A stretch of DNA of 64,000 bases, taken from positions 71,394,843-71,458,842 of the forward strand of contig OZ020589.1 in the NCBI GenBank assembly GCA_963971535.1, read 5' to 3'. The DNA comes from Notolepis coatsorum. Its lineage: Eukaryota > Chordata > Actinopteri > Aulopiformes > Paralepididae. Position numbers and translations under genes: made by a program. This document shows, piece after piece, positions 22,167-33,229 of this stretch (its first letter is position 1; every line of letters starts with the position of its first letter). The notes under the pieces were generated by a model. The model was not told the DNA's origin. It saw nothing but the letters and a program-made list of their open reading frames with translations, and made no database searches.

Positions 22167-22480
22167 GGCAAGATGAGCAAGACCAACATCCAGACAGGTT
22201 GAACAGACGCAGCGTATTGTCTGGGTCAAGTAGTCAAAGTGCTAGCAGCTCCACCATAGTTGGATGGTTGGAAGAAGTAAACCCTTTCGATAACACACAG
22301 GACAGGAAGACCCTGGTGTCCTTCTCTACAGGGTTTAGCAGCTCTCCCGGAGACCCAGTAAATGCGGATGAGGCAGAGGAGATTGGTTCTGCCATACAGG
22401 CCAAGATGGATGAGAAAACTGTTAATGATACAATGCAAACAATGTACAAAGTCAAATCATTAGCAACCCTCAGATCTGGA
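22167..22480 (+). pseudogene. XPG-nuclease protein, second exon, before the frameshift
   Basis: The acceptor is ttctattctttag (22154-22166). Joining phase with the first exon is correct (Asn-Arg-Gln across the splice). The frame has a Ser-rich linker (SVLSGSSSQSASSSTIVGW), then FSTGFSSSPGDPVNADEAEE, IGSAIQAKMDEKTVNDTM and YKVKSLATL. It runs out of frame near 22475 and stops at 22510. The next frame takes over within the same exon (VSGEKLAIDSLRLFNRLI), so a single-base indel is the break. Confidence 0.6.
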
Positions 22481-23804
22481 CCCAGTCAGTGGGGAGAAGC
22501 TGGCTATTGACTCACTCAGGCTCTTCAACCGCCTCATCATCATCAGTGAGCGTGAAGTCAAGACCAAAGAAGCTCTGCTATTTGAGTTGATGCCAACACT
22601 GATGTCTTATTTTGACAAAAACCAGAAGATGCGAAAGCCAGATAAGGCTGCCCTAGCAAAGTTCCTAAAGACATTTGTGGAACCCATTGGGCAAACCCCA
22701 TGCACGAGCCTTGTGATTGATGGTGGGTGGCTCCTGCACAATGTCAAGTGGGAGGTTAACCTCACCTGGAAGGACATCGCTGAGAGCTACCTCCGGTTTG
22801 TGAAGGTCATGGGAAGCCAGCACCTCCGGATCACTGTGGTTTTTGACGGATATGACAACCCGACCAAGGACCATGATCATCTCAGACGTACAAAGCATGC
22901 ATGCTGTGACATCCAGATTCGCCCAGACATCCAAACCATTATTCCTATAGAAAAGTTCCTAGACAACAAGAACAACAAGGCCCAGCTTATCCTGCTTCTA
23001 GCTGAGACATTCAGTAGTAATGGAATCCGTGTACATCAATGCTTTGATGATGCAGACACTTCTATCATCCAGGCAGCTCTAGATGAGGCAAGAGAGTCCG
23101 CTGTTGAGGTGAGAGCTGAGGATACGGACATCCTGGTTATGCTCATTCATCATGATGCAGACCACTCAGTCTTCTTCACAACAGCAAACAATGTGTCTTA
23201 CGATGTTGGAAAGATACAAGAGGCCCTCCCAGAGAAATACAGGAAATATCTGCTCTTTCTACACAGCTTCTCAGGCTGCGATACCGTGTCTGCAATTTCT
23301 GGCTTTAGCAAACCAACTTTGCTACGCACACTCTGCAAGACAGACCAAGCTGAGAAGGCCATGGAAGTTTTTCTTGACATCCAAGCCCAGAAAGATACCA
23401 TCATCACAGCCGGCTGTGAAATATTCAAACTCATGTTCCATGGGAAACCACCCAAAGGCTTGGGGGACTTGAGATTTGAAATGTTCAGCAAGCGGGCTGC
23501 AGCAGGGAAAATCAGCCCTGAGAAACTGCCCCCGACTACAGCAGCAGCAGCACAACATTCTCTCCGGACATATCTCCAAACCAGAGACTGGCTTCTACTA
23601 CAAAGTCCATCACTGGATGTTCTGGACTATGGCTGGAAACTGGGAGAAGAATTCTATGCACCAGTCCCTACCAGAGACCCCATTGCCCCAGACTATCTCC
23701 TGAAATTCATCAGCTGCAACTGTGAGGGAGACTGCAGTACACACAGGTGCTGCTGTAAAAAACAGGGGGTCAAGTGCATATCTGCTTGTGGCAGAGTGCC
23801 ATAA
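22478..23804 (+). pseudogene. XPG/FEN1-like nuclease protein, main part
   Basis: The frame is open from about 22478; its first Met is at 22587 (405 residues to the stop at 23802-23804). Counting from that Met, the acidic nuclease motifs are visible in the family order: VIDGGWLL (Asp45), VVFDGYDNPTKDHDHLRR (Asp87, with the Arg-rich follow-up typical of XPG-N), FDDADTSII (144-150), AEDTDILVM (Asp169/Asp171, XPG-I) and SGCDTVSAISGFSK (Asp232, like the helix-hairpin turn after FEN1 G-S-D-Y). The C-terminus is Cys-rich (CNCEGDC-x4-RCCCKK, 377-392, then KCISACG). All acidic positions are intact, so decay is recent. A poly(A) signal, aataaa, lies at 23933. A domesticated host gene is less likely given the flanking TIRs. 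Confidence 0.7.
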
Positions 23805-24085
23805 CAACCAGACAGACGAGAAAAGGAGTGAGGAAGATGGGGAGTTGGCTTAGTAAAAAAAAACTGAAACCATGTATCAATAATGCACATTTCTATACCA
23901 TTCCATTCTATGTAACGTTACATTTCTCTTGGAATAAAGTAAAAATATATGTTCTTATGGAAAAAAATTGTTTTTTACTAAAAAAAACAAATGGTTGGAA
24001 TAGATTCAGCGCCCTGAAAAACACTAGTTAGACACCCCACAAGTTAATATTTGATTTTTCATATTTTTCACCCAAGCCCTCTGGG

Positions 24086-24395
24086 TATACCAATATTTTA
24101 TGGCCAGGGAGCCAATTTTACTCAAAACTAATGGTTGGAATAGATTCAGCACCCCTGAAAACCCCTAGTTAGTCACCCCACACGTTAATATTTGATTTAA
24201 ATTGTTTTCATATTTTTCGCCCAAGCCCCCTGGGCTCCTTAACTTTGATTGGCTCTCCAGAATTTTCCCTGAGGATTTGGGTTTGAATAAATTGAGAGGT
24301 GTTAGTAGACACCTATAGGAACACTTTGGTGAAGAAAGCTATTGGTAATACATTTTTTCACAGATGGTCCAAACATCTAACTAATTCCCTAACTA
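24086..24395. repeat. right terminal inverted repeat (~310 bp)
   Basis: Partner of 20435-20746. Just inside, 23991-24065 is a direct partial copy of 24130-24200 (atggttggaatagattcagc...). Confidence 0.9.
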
Positions 24396-24479
24396 ATAGA
24401 GTAGTCTTGAAACTGTTTTCCCCTTTGCTTATCTCGGGGGGTATTCGGATTTAAGCCGTGTTTTCAGATGGTTTAGTCA

Positions 24480-24700
24480 ATTAGCACCGGGAGCATATGG
24501 TGCGAGCTGTCTACCGCACGGCCGCCATCTTGAAGTCCTCCGGTTTCCAATACTTAGTGGACTGGGAGGGCTACGGTCCGGAGAAGCGCAGTTGTATCTC
24601 CCGCCAGCTGATCCTGGACCCTGCCCTCATCCGGGACTTCCATCGGGCAATCCGGACAAGCCTGGAGGGTCGCCAGGAGGCGCCCGTAGAGGGGGGGGGG
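24480..24700 (+). pseudogene. Gypsy pol C-terminus with chromodomain
   Basis: The frame reads [40 protein letters not shown] and [13 protein letters not shown]. This is the chromodomain found at the C-terminus of many fish Ty3/Gypsy (chromovirus) integrases: [17 protein letters not shown] then ILD-P. It targets integration to chromatin. Only this last ~70 residues remains. It is followed by Pro/Gly-rich residues, the polypurine tract and an LTR. The 5' part is missing because the fragment begins next to the Academ-like element. Confidence 0.85.
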
Positions 24701-24703
24701 TCC
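24691..24703 (+). other. polypurine tract
   Basis: Ten G residues preceded by gtaga and followed by tcc, directly before the LTR start tgtcac; the primer site for plus-strand synthesis. Confidence 0.7.
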
Positions 24704-25452
24704 TGTCACAATCACGGCGAGAGCCTCCATCTCTCTGCCTGCTTCCACGCCCTTATATGGGCAGCTTCCGACGCCATCTTCCCCACGCTGTGATCTGGCA
24801 ACAATCAGCTGGTTGAGTCATCAGCTCATCACCGGCCCGGATATCAACCCTGCGGATCCTGCTCCTGATCGTCTCAGTGTTATTCCATCTAACCTACACT
24901 GTAAACAATTTATGTTTTTTCACTGGAAATTCACTGTATTATTTTACAGATTACTTTTGTTTTTCTACTTTAAGTGTAAATGCCATAAAAATACAGTAAA
25001 TTACCTTTTATCAAAATATTAACCATTAAATAAAGGTTGTAATCTGTAAATGTATTTGATTTTACTATTTACTATTTTAATTTGACAGTAAGTATTTGGC
25101 AACATTGATGCCAGACATTTACCGTTTTCTTGCAGCTTCTTTTCTTACAGTGTAGGTACGAGGACGTACCCAGCTTGCCTGCTCTGTCTGTATTGCCTGC
25201 CATGTCCTAACCTCTGTTCTCCCTGGGCCCAGGACCACCACTCTCGGCTGATGCTGTCTCCTGACGTACCACCCGCCCAGACGTTCCTGAGAAACTCAAG
25301 CAAGAGTCACTACTCGTCCAATGTTGCACATTCTTGTATATTCTCTATTGCCTTGTCTGCTCGGAACCCAAAGGAATTAAAACCTACCTAAAACGCTCCA
25401 TTCTCTCTCTCCCTGTGTTCTGCTATTGGGCTCCACCACCGCTGCCCTAACA
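24704..25452 (+). repeat. Gypsy 3' LTR with a nested MITE
   Basis: Starts tgtcacaatcacgg after the polypurine tract and ends near ctgccctaaca, the usual TG...CA form. Contains aattaaaa near 25375. A 256-bp MITE (24897-25152) is inserted in it. No second LTR is seen in this window. Confidence 0.65.
24897..25152. mobile_element. TA-flanked MITE, copy 1
   Basis: Inverted ends cactgtaaac and cttacagtg with TA on both sides (24895-24896, 25153-25154). It interrupts the LTR between cctaacc and ggtacgagg. A second partial copy lies at 39732-39893. Tc1/mariner-type origin is possible from the TA duplication. Confidence 0.7.
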
Positions 25453-25555
25453 CATACATAATCAAGACAGTTAGGCTAGTGCAAGCATACGGGGGTTTGG
25501 CAGCTGGACTGCGACGTGACTTGCTAATGGTCACAGACCTGATTTTCTGGCAGTC

Positions 25556-26116
25556 ATGCTTTGGGTGTGTGTGAAGGACCTGAGTGTATTCAAAGTCCTC
25601 ACTTTTACTTTCAGAGCACTCCACGGTCAGGCCCCTATCTACATCACTGAACTCATCCATCCCTACACCAACACCCGCTCACTCAGATCTGCCGATCAGC
25701 ACCTCGTGGTGGTCCCCAGGTCCAGGCTCAAAACAAGGGGTGATCGAGCCTTCGAGGTGATGGCACCAAGGCTCTGGAATGCTCTCCCCCTGGACCTGCG
25801 AACTGCTCCCTCAGAAAACTCTTTACTTTTAAAAAACAGCTAAAAACACATATGTTTAGACAGGCCTTTGGTCATATATAGGCACCCTTTTTGTCCTCAT
25901 TGTTCCTATAGTTTTTAATTAGTGACTGATGATTTTATAAAAATTATTTTATTCTATTTTATTTGGTTTCACTGTTTTTAACTGCTGTCTGTTGTTGTTG
26001 TTGTTGTTGTCTTTATTTCTGATTTTTGTTTTTATATGCTAGCTGTAGTGTAAAGCACCCTGTGCATTTGTGCTGTGAAGGGTGCTATATAAATAAAGGT
26101 CATTCATTCATTCATT
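25556..26116 (+). pseudogene. L2-like LINE C-terminus and 3' UTR
   Basis: The frame gives FKVLTFTFRALHGQAPIYIT, ELIHPYTNTRSLRSADQHLV and DRAFEVMAPRLWNALPLDLR. These are typical last residues of L2/CR1 reverse transcriptase proteins. Then come a stop, a 3' UTR with (gtt)n, ggtgctatataaataaaggt and a (cattcatt)n tail. 5' truncated. Confidence 0.8.
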
Positions 26117-26458
26117 TGTACTGCGGATGTGTGATGGTATGGTGTTCGAGAACTTTGCAGCTTTTATCGAGAAGGCTGATTTACTAAATGCGCGTTGACG
26201 TCGGTCTTGCTAAGAATTACCAGACATGAAAAATTGCCACTGAGCTCATTCAGCACCTTCTTGAGATCACGTGTACAAAAAATCTAAGCAAATGAATAAA
26301 GGGAAGATGATTAAACAGGAGAGACAGTACTGAATTCTGCCATCTGGACACATGCAATTTGAAATATAGAATATCAGGCCTATAAATGACCTTAGTATGG
26401 CCAAATCTCCCCTTTCCAATGGCAGAGTTCAATCTGGATTTAGTATCACCAGTCGGGA
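26117..26458. other. no feature recognised
   Basis: Between the L2 tail and the LINE target duplication; no ends or domains seen. Confidence 0.5.
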
Positions 26459-26565
26459 TTCACAAACCGTGAAGGAACGGATAATATAAGACGGTTACTA
26501 CATGTATTAGACGCCAGCAAGGATGCCATTCCACCTACAGCTGTATTATCCTTGGATGGGATGAA

Positions 26566-27469
26566 AGTTTCAAGTTTCTTTAATAGTTGTCATACAGAAG
26601 TACAGAATACTTTTATACAAAATGCTTCTTACTGTTACGCTCCAGAGACTGTGCTAGACAAGATAAGTATGAAATAAAATAGTATAGCATGTAAAATAGA
26701 AGTAAAAATAGAGGTCACAGTTTCAGTATAGACATATGTACAATGTTCGATGCAGAATAGAAGTAACTGAGTTACCATACAATATACAATATATTATGCA
26801 ATGTACTAATATACAATACTATATAGTGCAAAGCAGAAATGGGATGAGGTACAATTTAGAGTAAGGTGTACGAGTCGTAGTGCAAATCCTTTACCAATAA
26901 ATATAAAGTGTGTTTAGGTGATCTAAAGTGTGGAGAGTGGGTGCTGCAGTGTGTTGTTTGTTTAAAGTGAGTGTGTGCGTGTGGATGTGTGTGCTGTGTG
27001 CATTTGATGGTTGTTGCATAGTGTTTATTGTTCGTTGAGCAGCCTGATGGCCTGGGGATAGAAGCTTCTTCGGAGTCTTTCTGTGCTCGCCTTGAGACTC
27101 CGGTATCGCTTGCCTGACCGCAGCAGTTCAAAGAGGCAGTTGTTCGGGTGGCTGGAGTCCTTGATGATTCTCTTAGCCTTACCCCTGCACCGCTTGTTGT
27201 AAATGTTCTGGAGGGTGGGAAGCCCCCCTCCAATTGTGCGTTCGGCTGAACGTGTCACTCTTTGTAGTCTGCTTCGGTCTTGTGCAGTGCTATTCCCAAA
27301 CCAGGAGGTGATGTTGCCAGTCAGGATACTCTCTATTGTACATGAGTAGAAGTTCTTAAGGATCTTCTGACTGACTTGGAACTTCCTTAGGCGCCTGAGG
27401 AAGTAGAGGCGTTGTCGTGCCTTCTTCACAACACTGTCAATGTGTGTGGTCCATGTCAAGTCCTCGGAT
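26566..27469 (-). mobile_element. Rex1/CR1-group LINE 3' part nested in the L1-like LINE
   Basis: Reverse complement of the 3' part of the 35677-38167 LINE. The tail (complement of agtttcaagtttctttaata) is on the left and the coding part on the right. On the minus strand the frame reads from MTWTTHIDSVVKKARQRLYF to RRSFYPQAIRLLNEQ and a stop at 27025. Unlike the plus-strand copy, it keeps the residue after RSGK (a CGA codon) where the other has TGA. Right junction shows microhomology (ggatg). Confidence 0.85.
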
Positions 27470-28240
27470 GCTTTTAATAGGTTGGAATGGTCTTATTTAT
27501 GGGCAGTACTTGGAAAGATGGGGTTAGGAAACGGATTCATTAATACGATAAAAGTATTATACAAAGACCCATCGGCCATGATTATAACAGGTAAAATCAC
27601 CTCCTCACTCTTTCCTGTGTCGCGCTCATCCAGACAGGGTTGCCATCTTAGTCCCGGACTTTGCTCTATCCTTAGAGCCTTTAGCACAGTATATAAGACA
27701 ATCCCAATCTATAGAGCCAATCTCAATTAAGGGCACACAGCATCATATTAGTTTATATGCGGACGACGTAATATTGTTCATGCAAAACCCTACCACCTCA
27801 CTGCCTCATCTTCTCAAGCTGATTGATGATTTTGGCAATCTATCAGGATTTAGGATAAACTGGCCAAAATCGGCCTTCCTCCCACTTAATGTCTCTCCGA
27901 AGACTACAATCCTTCCAGGAAGTATACCAATGGTAGAACACTTTAGATGTCTTAGAGTTGAAATATTCCCTACTATATGCCAAACGGTGAAGTATAATTA
28001 TACAAGACTCCAAGATAGGATCACAAATGACAGGTGGTAAAAACTTAAAAACTCAGTACAGGCCTGAGTATCAATAGTTAAGATGGATGTTTTACCTAGA
28101 ATCAACTTCTTTAGTTCAATGTTACCGTTACCTCCCCCTGATGGTTACTGGAAAAAATTACACTCCACTGCATATAAATTTATTTGGAACAACAAACCTC
28201 CATGAATAAAAAGATCCACTGCACAGAGAAACAAAGCCGA
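27470..28240 (+). pseudogene. L1/Tx1-like reverse transcriptase, middle part
   Basis: Broken frames read AFNRLEWSYLWAVLGKMGLG, FINTIKVLYKDPSAMIITGK, then SSRQGCHLSP, then HISLYADDVILFMQNPTTSL with the catalytic YADD at 27752-27770, then GNLSGFRINWPKSAFLPLN. Order and motifs match the L1/Tx1 RT palm and thumb. Several frameshifts and a stop at 28038. Confidence 0.85.
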
Positions 28241-29423
28241 CGGAGGTTTAGCATTTCCAGACTTCTACCACTATTTTAAAGCGTTCTCTTTAAGACCACT
28301 GATCACCTGGTTTGATTCTCAAGCATCTGTATCCTGGAGAACATTAGAAGGAAACATAGTGGCACCACATAGACTGCAGGATATAGTATACACCAAATTA
28401 TCAATTAAGCAATGCGACTTGAAATTTGGTCCTCTTATTACACATGTAATTCGGATATGGCGTAACACACAGAAAAAATGCACTAACCCACATAAATGGC
28501 ATAGCCATACTCCCCTATTCAATAACAATGCACTCCTTATTGCACAACTACCTATCAGATATCCCAAATGGGAAAAGCAAGGCATACATACATTGGGAGA
28601 TATCTTCAACGAACGGGGTTTCTGTAGCTATCATGAAATTTATAACAAATTTAACCTCACCAACTCCACTTATTATTTCTATATACCGTTATTAGCAACT
28701 TTGAAGGCTCATGGAGTCCCATTAAAGATACCACTTGAGCACCACAGATATCACAAATTCTTCTATGAAAGGGAGACATCGAGAGGCTTCGTATCAGACT
28801 TTTATCATCACTTACTTACTTCTTCGTATAGAGTCCTCCCCCTAGACTCAGTCTGGAGGAGGGATATACCAGACTTGGAAGTGGATTTTGATTGGCAAGA
28901 AGTCTGGGCAAACGTTCGACTAGCGTCACGCAACCCGGATCATCAACAGATTCATCTTAATTATATTCATAGGACTTACCTGAGTCCTATAAGATTGAAC
29001 CGAATGGGGCTTAAACAAGACTCTCTATGCTCCTTGTGTTCAAGGGGCGATATCGGTACATTTATACATATGTACTGGGAATGCCCCCCTGTTAAGATAT
29101 TCTGGGAAGAAGTAACCACGCAATTATCAGAATTTTTATTTGTGAACATACCTGTACTGCCTTCTGTATTGTTGTTGAGTGATGTTTCTCAAATAGCAGC
29201 TACTAAACAGCTAAAGAGACAAATTTTGTCCGGTTTTACGGCTGCTAAAAAGCTGATAGCATCACGCTGGATTCAACCGGATAAAATGTGCCTAAAGGTA
29301 TGGGCTCTTACTTATCTCGATGTGATTTATCTAGAGATATATACAGCAAGAATTTTAGGTGTCAATGAAGCCAGCATTGCAATCTGGTTAGAAGTGGTGG
29401 AGAGAATAAAGGTTAGCATATGA
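28240..29423 (+). pseudogene. L1/Tx1-like ORF2 C-terminal part
   Basis: Continuing after the RT: FPDFYHYFKAFSLRPLITWF, then an open frame to 29423 with WEKQGIHTLGDIFNERGFCS, SPIRLNRMGLKQDSLCSLCS, HMYWECPPVKIFWEEVTTQL and ASRWIQPDKMCLKVWALTYL. The C-S-L-C...H-x3-W-x-C pattern (CSLCSRGDIGTFIHMYWEC) is the conserved Cys/His motif at the end of L1-type ORF2. 354 residues are open from 28359, so this part is well kept. Confidence 0.85.
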
Positions 29424-29696
29424 ATTGTAATCCTTGGTTAGAAGCGAAATAATGGATGGGTTATCCAAGGGGGGTCCTGGGGGGGGGGGGGGGAGAAGAG
29501 CGAGTAAGAGCATATGTATGTATTGTATTGTATTGCAAGTATAATGTATATATCTCGTAAACTACATCTATATTGATTAAAATATTGGAATGTATAATCC
29601 TGTGATTTATTGTGGATATTTACTGTAATGCTTGTGTGTCTAGTTTTATGTCATGTAAAAGAAATAATAAAAAATTTGTTCACAAACCATGAAGGA

Positions 29697-29959
29697 AATC
29701 TACTGTAAGTATAGTTACTTTTTTATAATGTAAATGTCTCCGACATTTTTCATCAGATTGCAACGCCATTTTTTTGCTAGACGTTCACAGAAAGGTATAG
29801 AGAAACTAACTGCGTTCTGTTTTATGGCAATAACGTTCAGGTTTGTGGGAGATAATCCCAAAAAATAAGAGAAATAAAAAAAGTTTATCTAGGAGTCAGA
29901 TGATTGACAGGGGCTGGCATGACCCAGGAAGTGTAGGTTTTTGAAATTATAATTGTTAG
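29697..29959. other. no feature recognised
   Basis: AT-rich spacer after the LINE target duplication. Confidence 0.5.
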
Positions 29960-30400
29960 ACTAGAAGTCTTTATTTGTCATGCAGTTTTAACACACACAC
30001 GCGAGATGGGTGACCCACAGGAACACACACACACATGCACTGAGTCGCCAATGAAATATCTCTCTGCACTTTTCCCATCCCGTTGTCCTTCCCCCCATGG
30101 GCAGCCGGGAGCAGATAGGGCGTCAACGTGAGCCGCGCCCCGGGGACCAATCCAAGTGCTCCTGTCCGTCTTCGTCAAGGACGCCACAGTGTTAGCAATC
30201 TGTTGTGCATGTTTTTCCATTGGGTTTATCTTATCGGGGAGGAAACCCTTGCGAGCACGGGGAGAACATGCAAACTCCACACAGAAAGGCCTGGGAGATC
30301 CCCCACCTGAGTACCTGGCATCATGGAAACCTGGTCCCCAAGCGAGAATCGAACCCTGGACCTTCTTGCTGTGAGGCGACCACTACCACACCGTGCCGCT
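29960..30400 (-). mobile_element. tRNA-derived SINE, minus strand
   Basis: On the minus strand the right end reads gcggcacggtgtggtagtgg tcgcctcacag, then ggttcgattctcg, the A and B boxes of a tRNA head. The body includes catgttctccccgtgctcgc, common in fish SINE-type repeats. Left boundary approximate; no clear target duplication. Confidence 0.7.
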
Positions 30401-30559
30401 AATTCAAAAGCCCATCGAAAGTCCTGGGTCTCCTCTCCTCATAGGACTACAAACAAAATGGCGACCCGCATTTCCTAGCGTCAATATTCACATTTCTCCG
30501 ACTATATTTCTATAACTCATATTTCACTAATAACACTTTAAACCATTGTTAAACAAACG

Positions 30560-30731
30560 TCTTGCTGAAAATATACACGTTGAGTGCTGTTTTGACAGAG
30601 TTAGGGTCTTTACTCTTGGCTACATTTGAAAAATAAAACGCAACATTAATTCATACATTCTGTAGAGATGGATTTATAGCGTGATGTCATTTAATGGTCC
30701 AGTACCGGACCGATTGGGCTTAAGAGGTTAA
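30560..30731. mobile_element. terminal fragment of a TTAA-type element
   Basis: The stretch containing ggtctttactcttggctaca recurs at 59736-59812. It ends here with gggcttaagagg then TTAA, and there with TTAA then cctcttaacatcc. That suggests a piggyBac-like family with cctcttaa ends; neither copy is complete. Confidence 0.4.
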
Positions 30732-30837
30732 TACTATGTACACCAATGGCTAGAACTTCCAACTGCACTGTCAAATTTCAACAGATTTGACTAAATCATT
30801 CCATAGTCAGGTGAAGGAATTAGTGCACTGCAACCTT

Positions 30838-31678
30838 GCCCAGGCCCGACGGGGCCCGGCCCGGCGGGTTCGGGCTGGGTAGGGCTTTTTTTTTAATAAA
30901 TAATTCGGGCTCGGCCGGGCCCGGGCACCGCCGTTGTTTTTGTTTGTTTTTGCGTTTTTTTTTTCTTCATATAACTAGGGTTATATGATAACCTTCGTTT
31001 TAAGATTCGCTTTCTCTTTTGCGCCAGAAAAACATTTGGATGTAATTACTGCAGCGCGCAGAGAGAACTCAGGGGACAAGTTCAACTCGATTGGTTGTGT
31101 TGGAATATAGCCAGTTGGCGAACGTTTTAATTTGTTCTTGGGATGTATGTAGCCGGTTTTGTTAACGGTGTTCAACGCGTTGCTGACGTCTGGTGAGTGA
31201 TGTTTACTATTTGCTGGGTCGCGACTGCTACTTGTTTTGTTGTGATTTTCATTACGTTGCTCTGCTCGAAATCTGATTTCTGTTTTCTGTTTGTTTGTTT
31301 GACTGAGTAGGCTATTGTGTGTCGTGTGTGTGTGTGCGTGTGTCAAAGAAGATTCTAGCCTTCAATACGTTTTACGAGGCTGATGTGTGACAGTGTGAGT
31401 CAGTCTATATAAGCGAGCACTGGGAGAGACGGCATTGCGAAACAGGCTATGTAAATGCTTCTTAGTTTTGTTTATTTATTACGTTCATATAAAACCGTGT
31501 TTCGAATATTTAAAACAAATACAAAAAAAATTATATTTTAATAATAATAATAATAATAATAATTTTTTTCAGGTTTTCACGCGGGCTAGGGCTTAAAATA
31601 TTATTTACAGTCGGGCTTATTTTCGGGCAGGGCCTGAAGTTCAAGGGCTCGGGCAGGGCTCAGGCTTTATTTCAAGGT
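30838..31678. mobile_element. possible hAT-like element rich in gggcccgg
   Basis: The left edge (gcccaggcccgacggggccc, cgggctcggccgggcccg) and right edge (cgggctagggct, ggctcgggcagggctcaggc) are inversely related. Target duplication not resolved. The interior has a (ATA)n tract at about 31545 and no confident coding. Confidence 0.35.
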
Positions 31679-31832
31679 CCTTGCAGACCACTAGAAGGAA
31701 TGTGCCAGTTATGACTATAAGGAAAGATACGCATACACTCAAATGCAAGTGATTACAATACCCGCTTCCCACGGAAAACATCACTACCATGATGGCACTG
31801 TCCAAAAAATTATGATGATGATAAAAGAAAAT

Positions 31833-32120
31833 GCCGTAATATAGCATGGTATTACCATCATAGTTAGAATTGGAATAATATACCATGGTATAATTTAAGT
31901 ACAAAACTGGAAATGTGGTGATACATAACTTTTAACATGGCAGTATCATGGTCAATTATTTATGCAGTAGCGGAATGCCGTAATATAGCATGGTATTACC
32001 ATCATAGTTAGAATTGGAATAATATACCATGGTATAATTTAAGTACAAAACTGGAAATGTGGTGATACATAACTTTTAACATGGCAGTATCATGGTCAAT
32101 TATTTATGCAGTAGCGGGTT
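31833..32120. repeat. 144-bp tandem duplication
   Basis: Two almost identical copies starting gccgtaatatagcatggtat. Rich in small ccatgg palindromes. Confidence 0.95.
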
Positions 32121-32935
32121 CCATGGTAAAACTTGCCATAAAATTACCATACCTTTTTTATAATTTTTTTTTTTACAAGGGTTGCACTTTGTGCATGTGT
32201 TAAATACAGATAAACATGCCTCTAATAAATGTAGTTGTTGGGAGTGATCATTCATTTCATTCATTGGCTTATGGGTTGACCATAATGGAACATAATGGGG
32301 GTCGAGGCCAAACCCAGTGGGAAATGACTGGGCCGATTGGGAGGCTGATTGAAAATGGCCCCTTACAGCAGAGCCGGGAGGAGTGAAAATTGCAATTCCC
32401 CCATATCTTCTGCCTGCACATACGGTATATATCAATCAATCCACCACAGCTGAACTTACGATTGACATTCCCACATCCACTTCGCATGACAATCACCACC
32501 CACTAGAAGTAATTTTCTCTCTGTGGAAATGTATGGTAATCAAGGGCAAGGCGTAGAGATTTCAATTTGACATGGAAAATACTTTGTTCTGTATGAAAGA
32601 GTGCTGATTGCGGCTGTGAATCAACAGAGTAATGCGTCTCTGTGAATATAATATGGCATGTTTGTTTGTGAATAGTTGAGCACCGTCGTAATTTGTCCAA
32701 GCCGCTATGGGGAGGATATTTCCATGTAATAGGTTTGGTTATCATAATGAGTCAGACTCTGCCTGATGGTGATTAAGAGTGGAAAGTAACCTATGTTTAA
32801 GTTATGCTCATGTATTTTCAGTACAGTTTTAAGTTAGTAGTTAACTTAATATATATTATCATTATTTTACAATCTGACAAAAATCTTTGTTGGAAAAGTG
32901 ACTCTAGTCCAACACTCCAACACTCTTTGACCTAC
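32121..32935. other. no gene recognised
   Basis: No domains or ends recognised; a cluster of unrelated short frames only. Confidence 0.45.
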
Positions 32936-32940
32936 AAGAA

Positions 32941-33229
32941 TCACCTCCTGGAGGGAGCTCCAGTAGCTCACCGCATATCTCGGCGCTATTTCTGCGTCGG
33001 GGAAAACCGTGCTGCGTCACGGATCTGGTGGACTCGAGTTCGATTCCCGGACCCGCCGTCATTTGCCAGAATGTCTTCCCCTGATCTATATCCCGTTTCA
33101 CCCTGTATCTGTCGGTCATGCTTGACAAAAAAAAAAAAAAAAACGATAAACGCTAAGTTTAAAAAAAAAAAAAAGAATCACCTCCTGGTTCGGGAATAGC
33201 ACCGCACAAGACCGTAGCAGACTACAGAG
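32941..33229 (+). mobile_element. LINE copy A (Rex1/CR1 group), first segment, with SINE inside
   Basis: tcacctcctgg (32941) resumes at 33189 as ttcgggaatagcaccgcaca. This matches the C-terminal coding part of the LINE (ITSWFGNSTAQDRSRLQ). It is split by the SINE 32952-33172 and then by the hAT at 33230. Copy A continues at 35561-35676 and 38165-38707. Confidence 0.8.
32952..33172 (+). mobile_element. tRNA-derived SINE
   Basis: Exact 16-bp target duplication, aagaatcacctcctgg (32936-32951, 33173-33188). tRNA-like head agctccagtagctcaccgc and B box gagttcgattccc. Tail of two A runs. Different family from the 11865 SINE. Confidence 0.9.

Larger units (their letters stand above)
20435..24395 (+). 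mobile_element. Academ-like DNA transposon with long TIRs encoding an XPG-like nuclease
   Basis: The interval is bounded by long inverted repeats (20435-20746 and 24086-24395, about 310 bp each, strongly similar). Both have tagttagggaatt at the tip and are flanked by the 3-bp repeat ata (20432-20434, 24396-24398). It encodes one spliced, now broken, protein with an XPG/FEN1-like nuclease domain and a Cys-rich C-terminus. Three to four bp target duplications and an XPG nuclease are features reported for the Academ superfamily, so I infer Academ-like. A SINE is inserted near the left. The right TIR has an extra partial copy of its inner part (about 23991-24065 repeats 24130-24200). Confidence 0.7.
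26477..29678 (+). mobile_element. L1/Tx1-like LINE, 5' truncated, interrupted
   Basis: An 18-bp target duplication, ttcacaaaccRtgaagga, at 26459-26476 and 29679-29696 (one mismatch) brackets the element. It starts within the reverse transcriptase (IIRRLLHVLDASKD) and ends in an A-rich tail (aataataaaaaatttg). A fragment of another LINE (26566-27469, minus) is inserted between LSLDGMK and AFNRLEW of its RT. Confidence 0.85.

Noticed and set aside
22587..23804. XPG-like protein considered as a domesticated host nuclease
   Set aside because: Flanked by 310-bp inverted repeats and a 3-bp duplication, with a stop and a frameshift upstream; transposon origin fits better.
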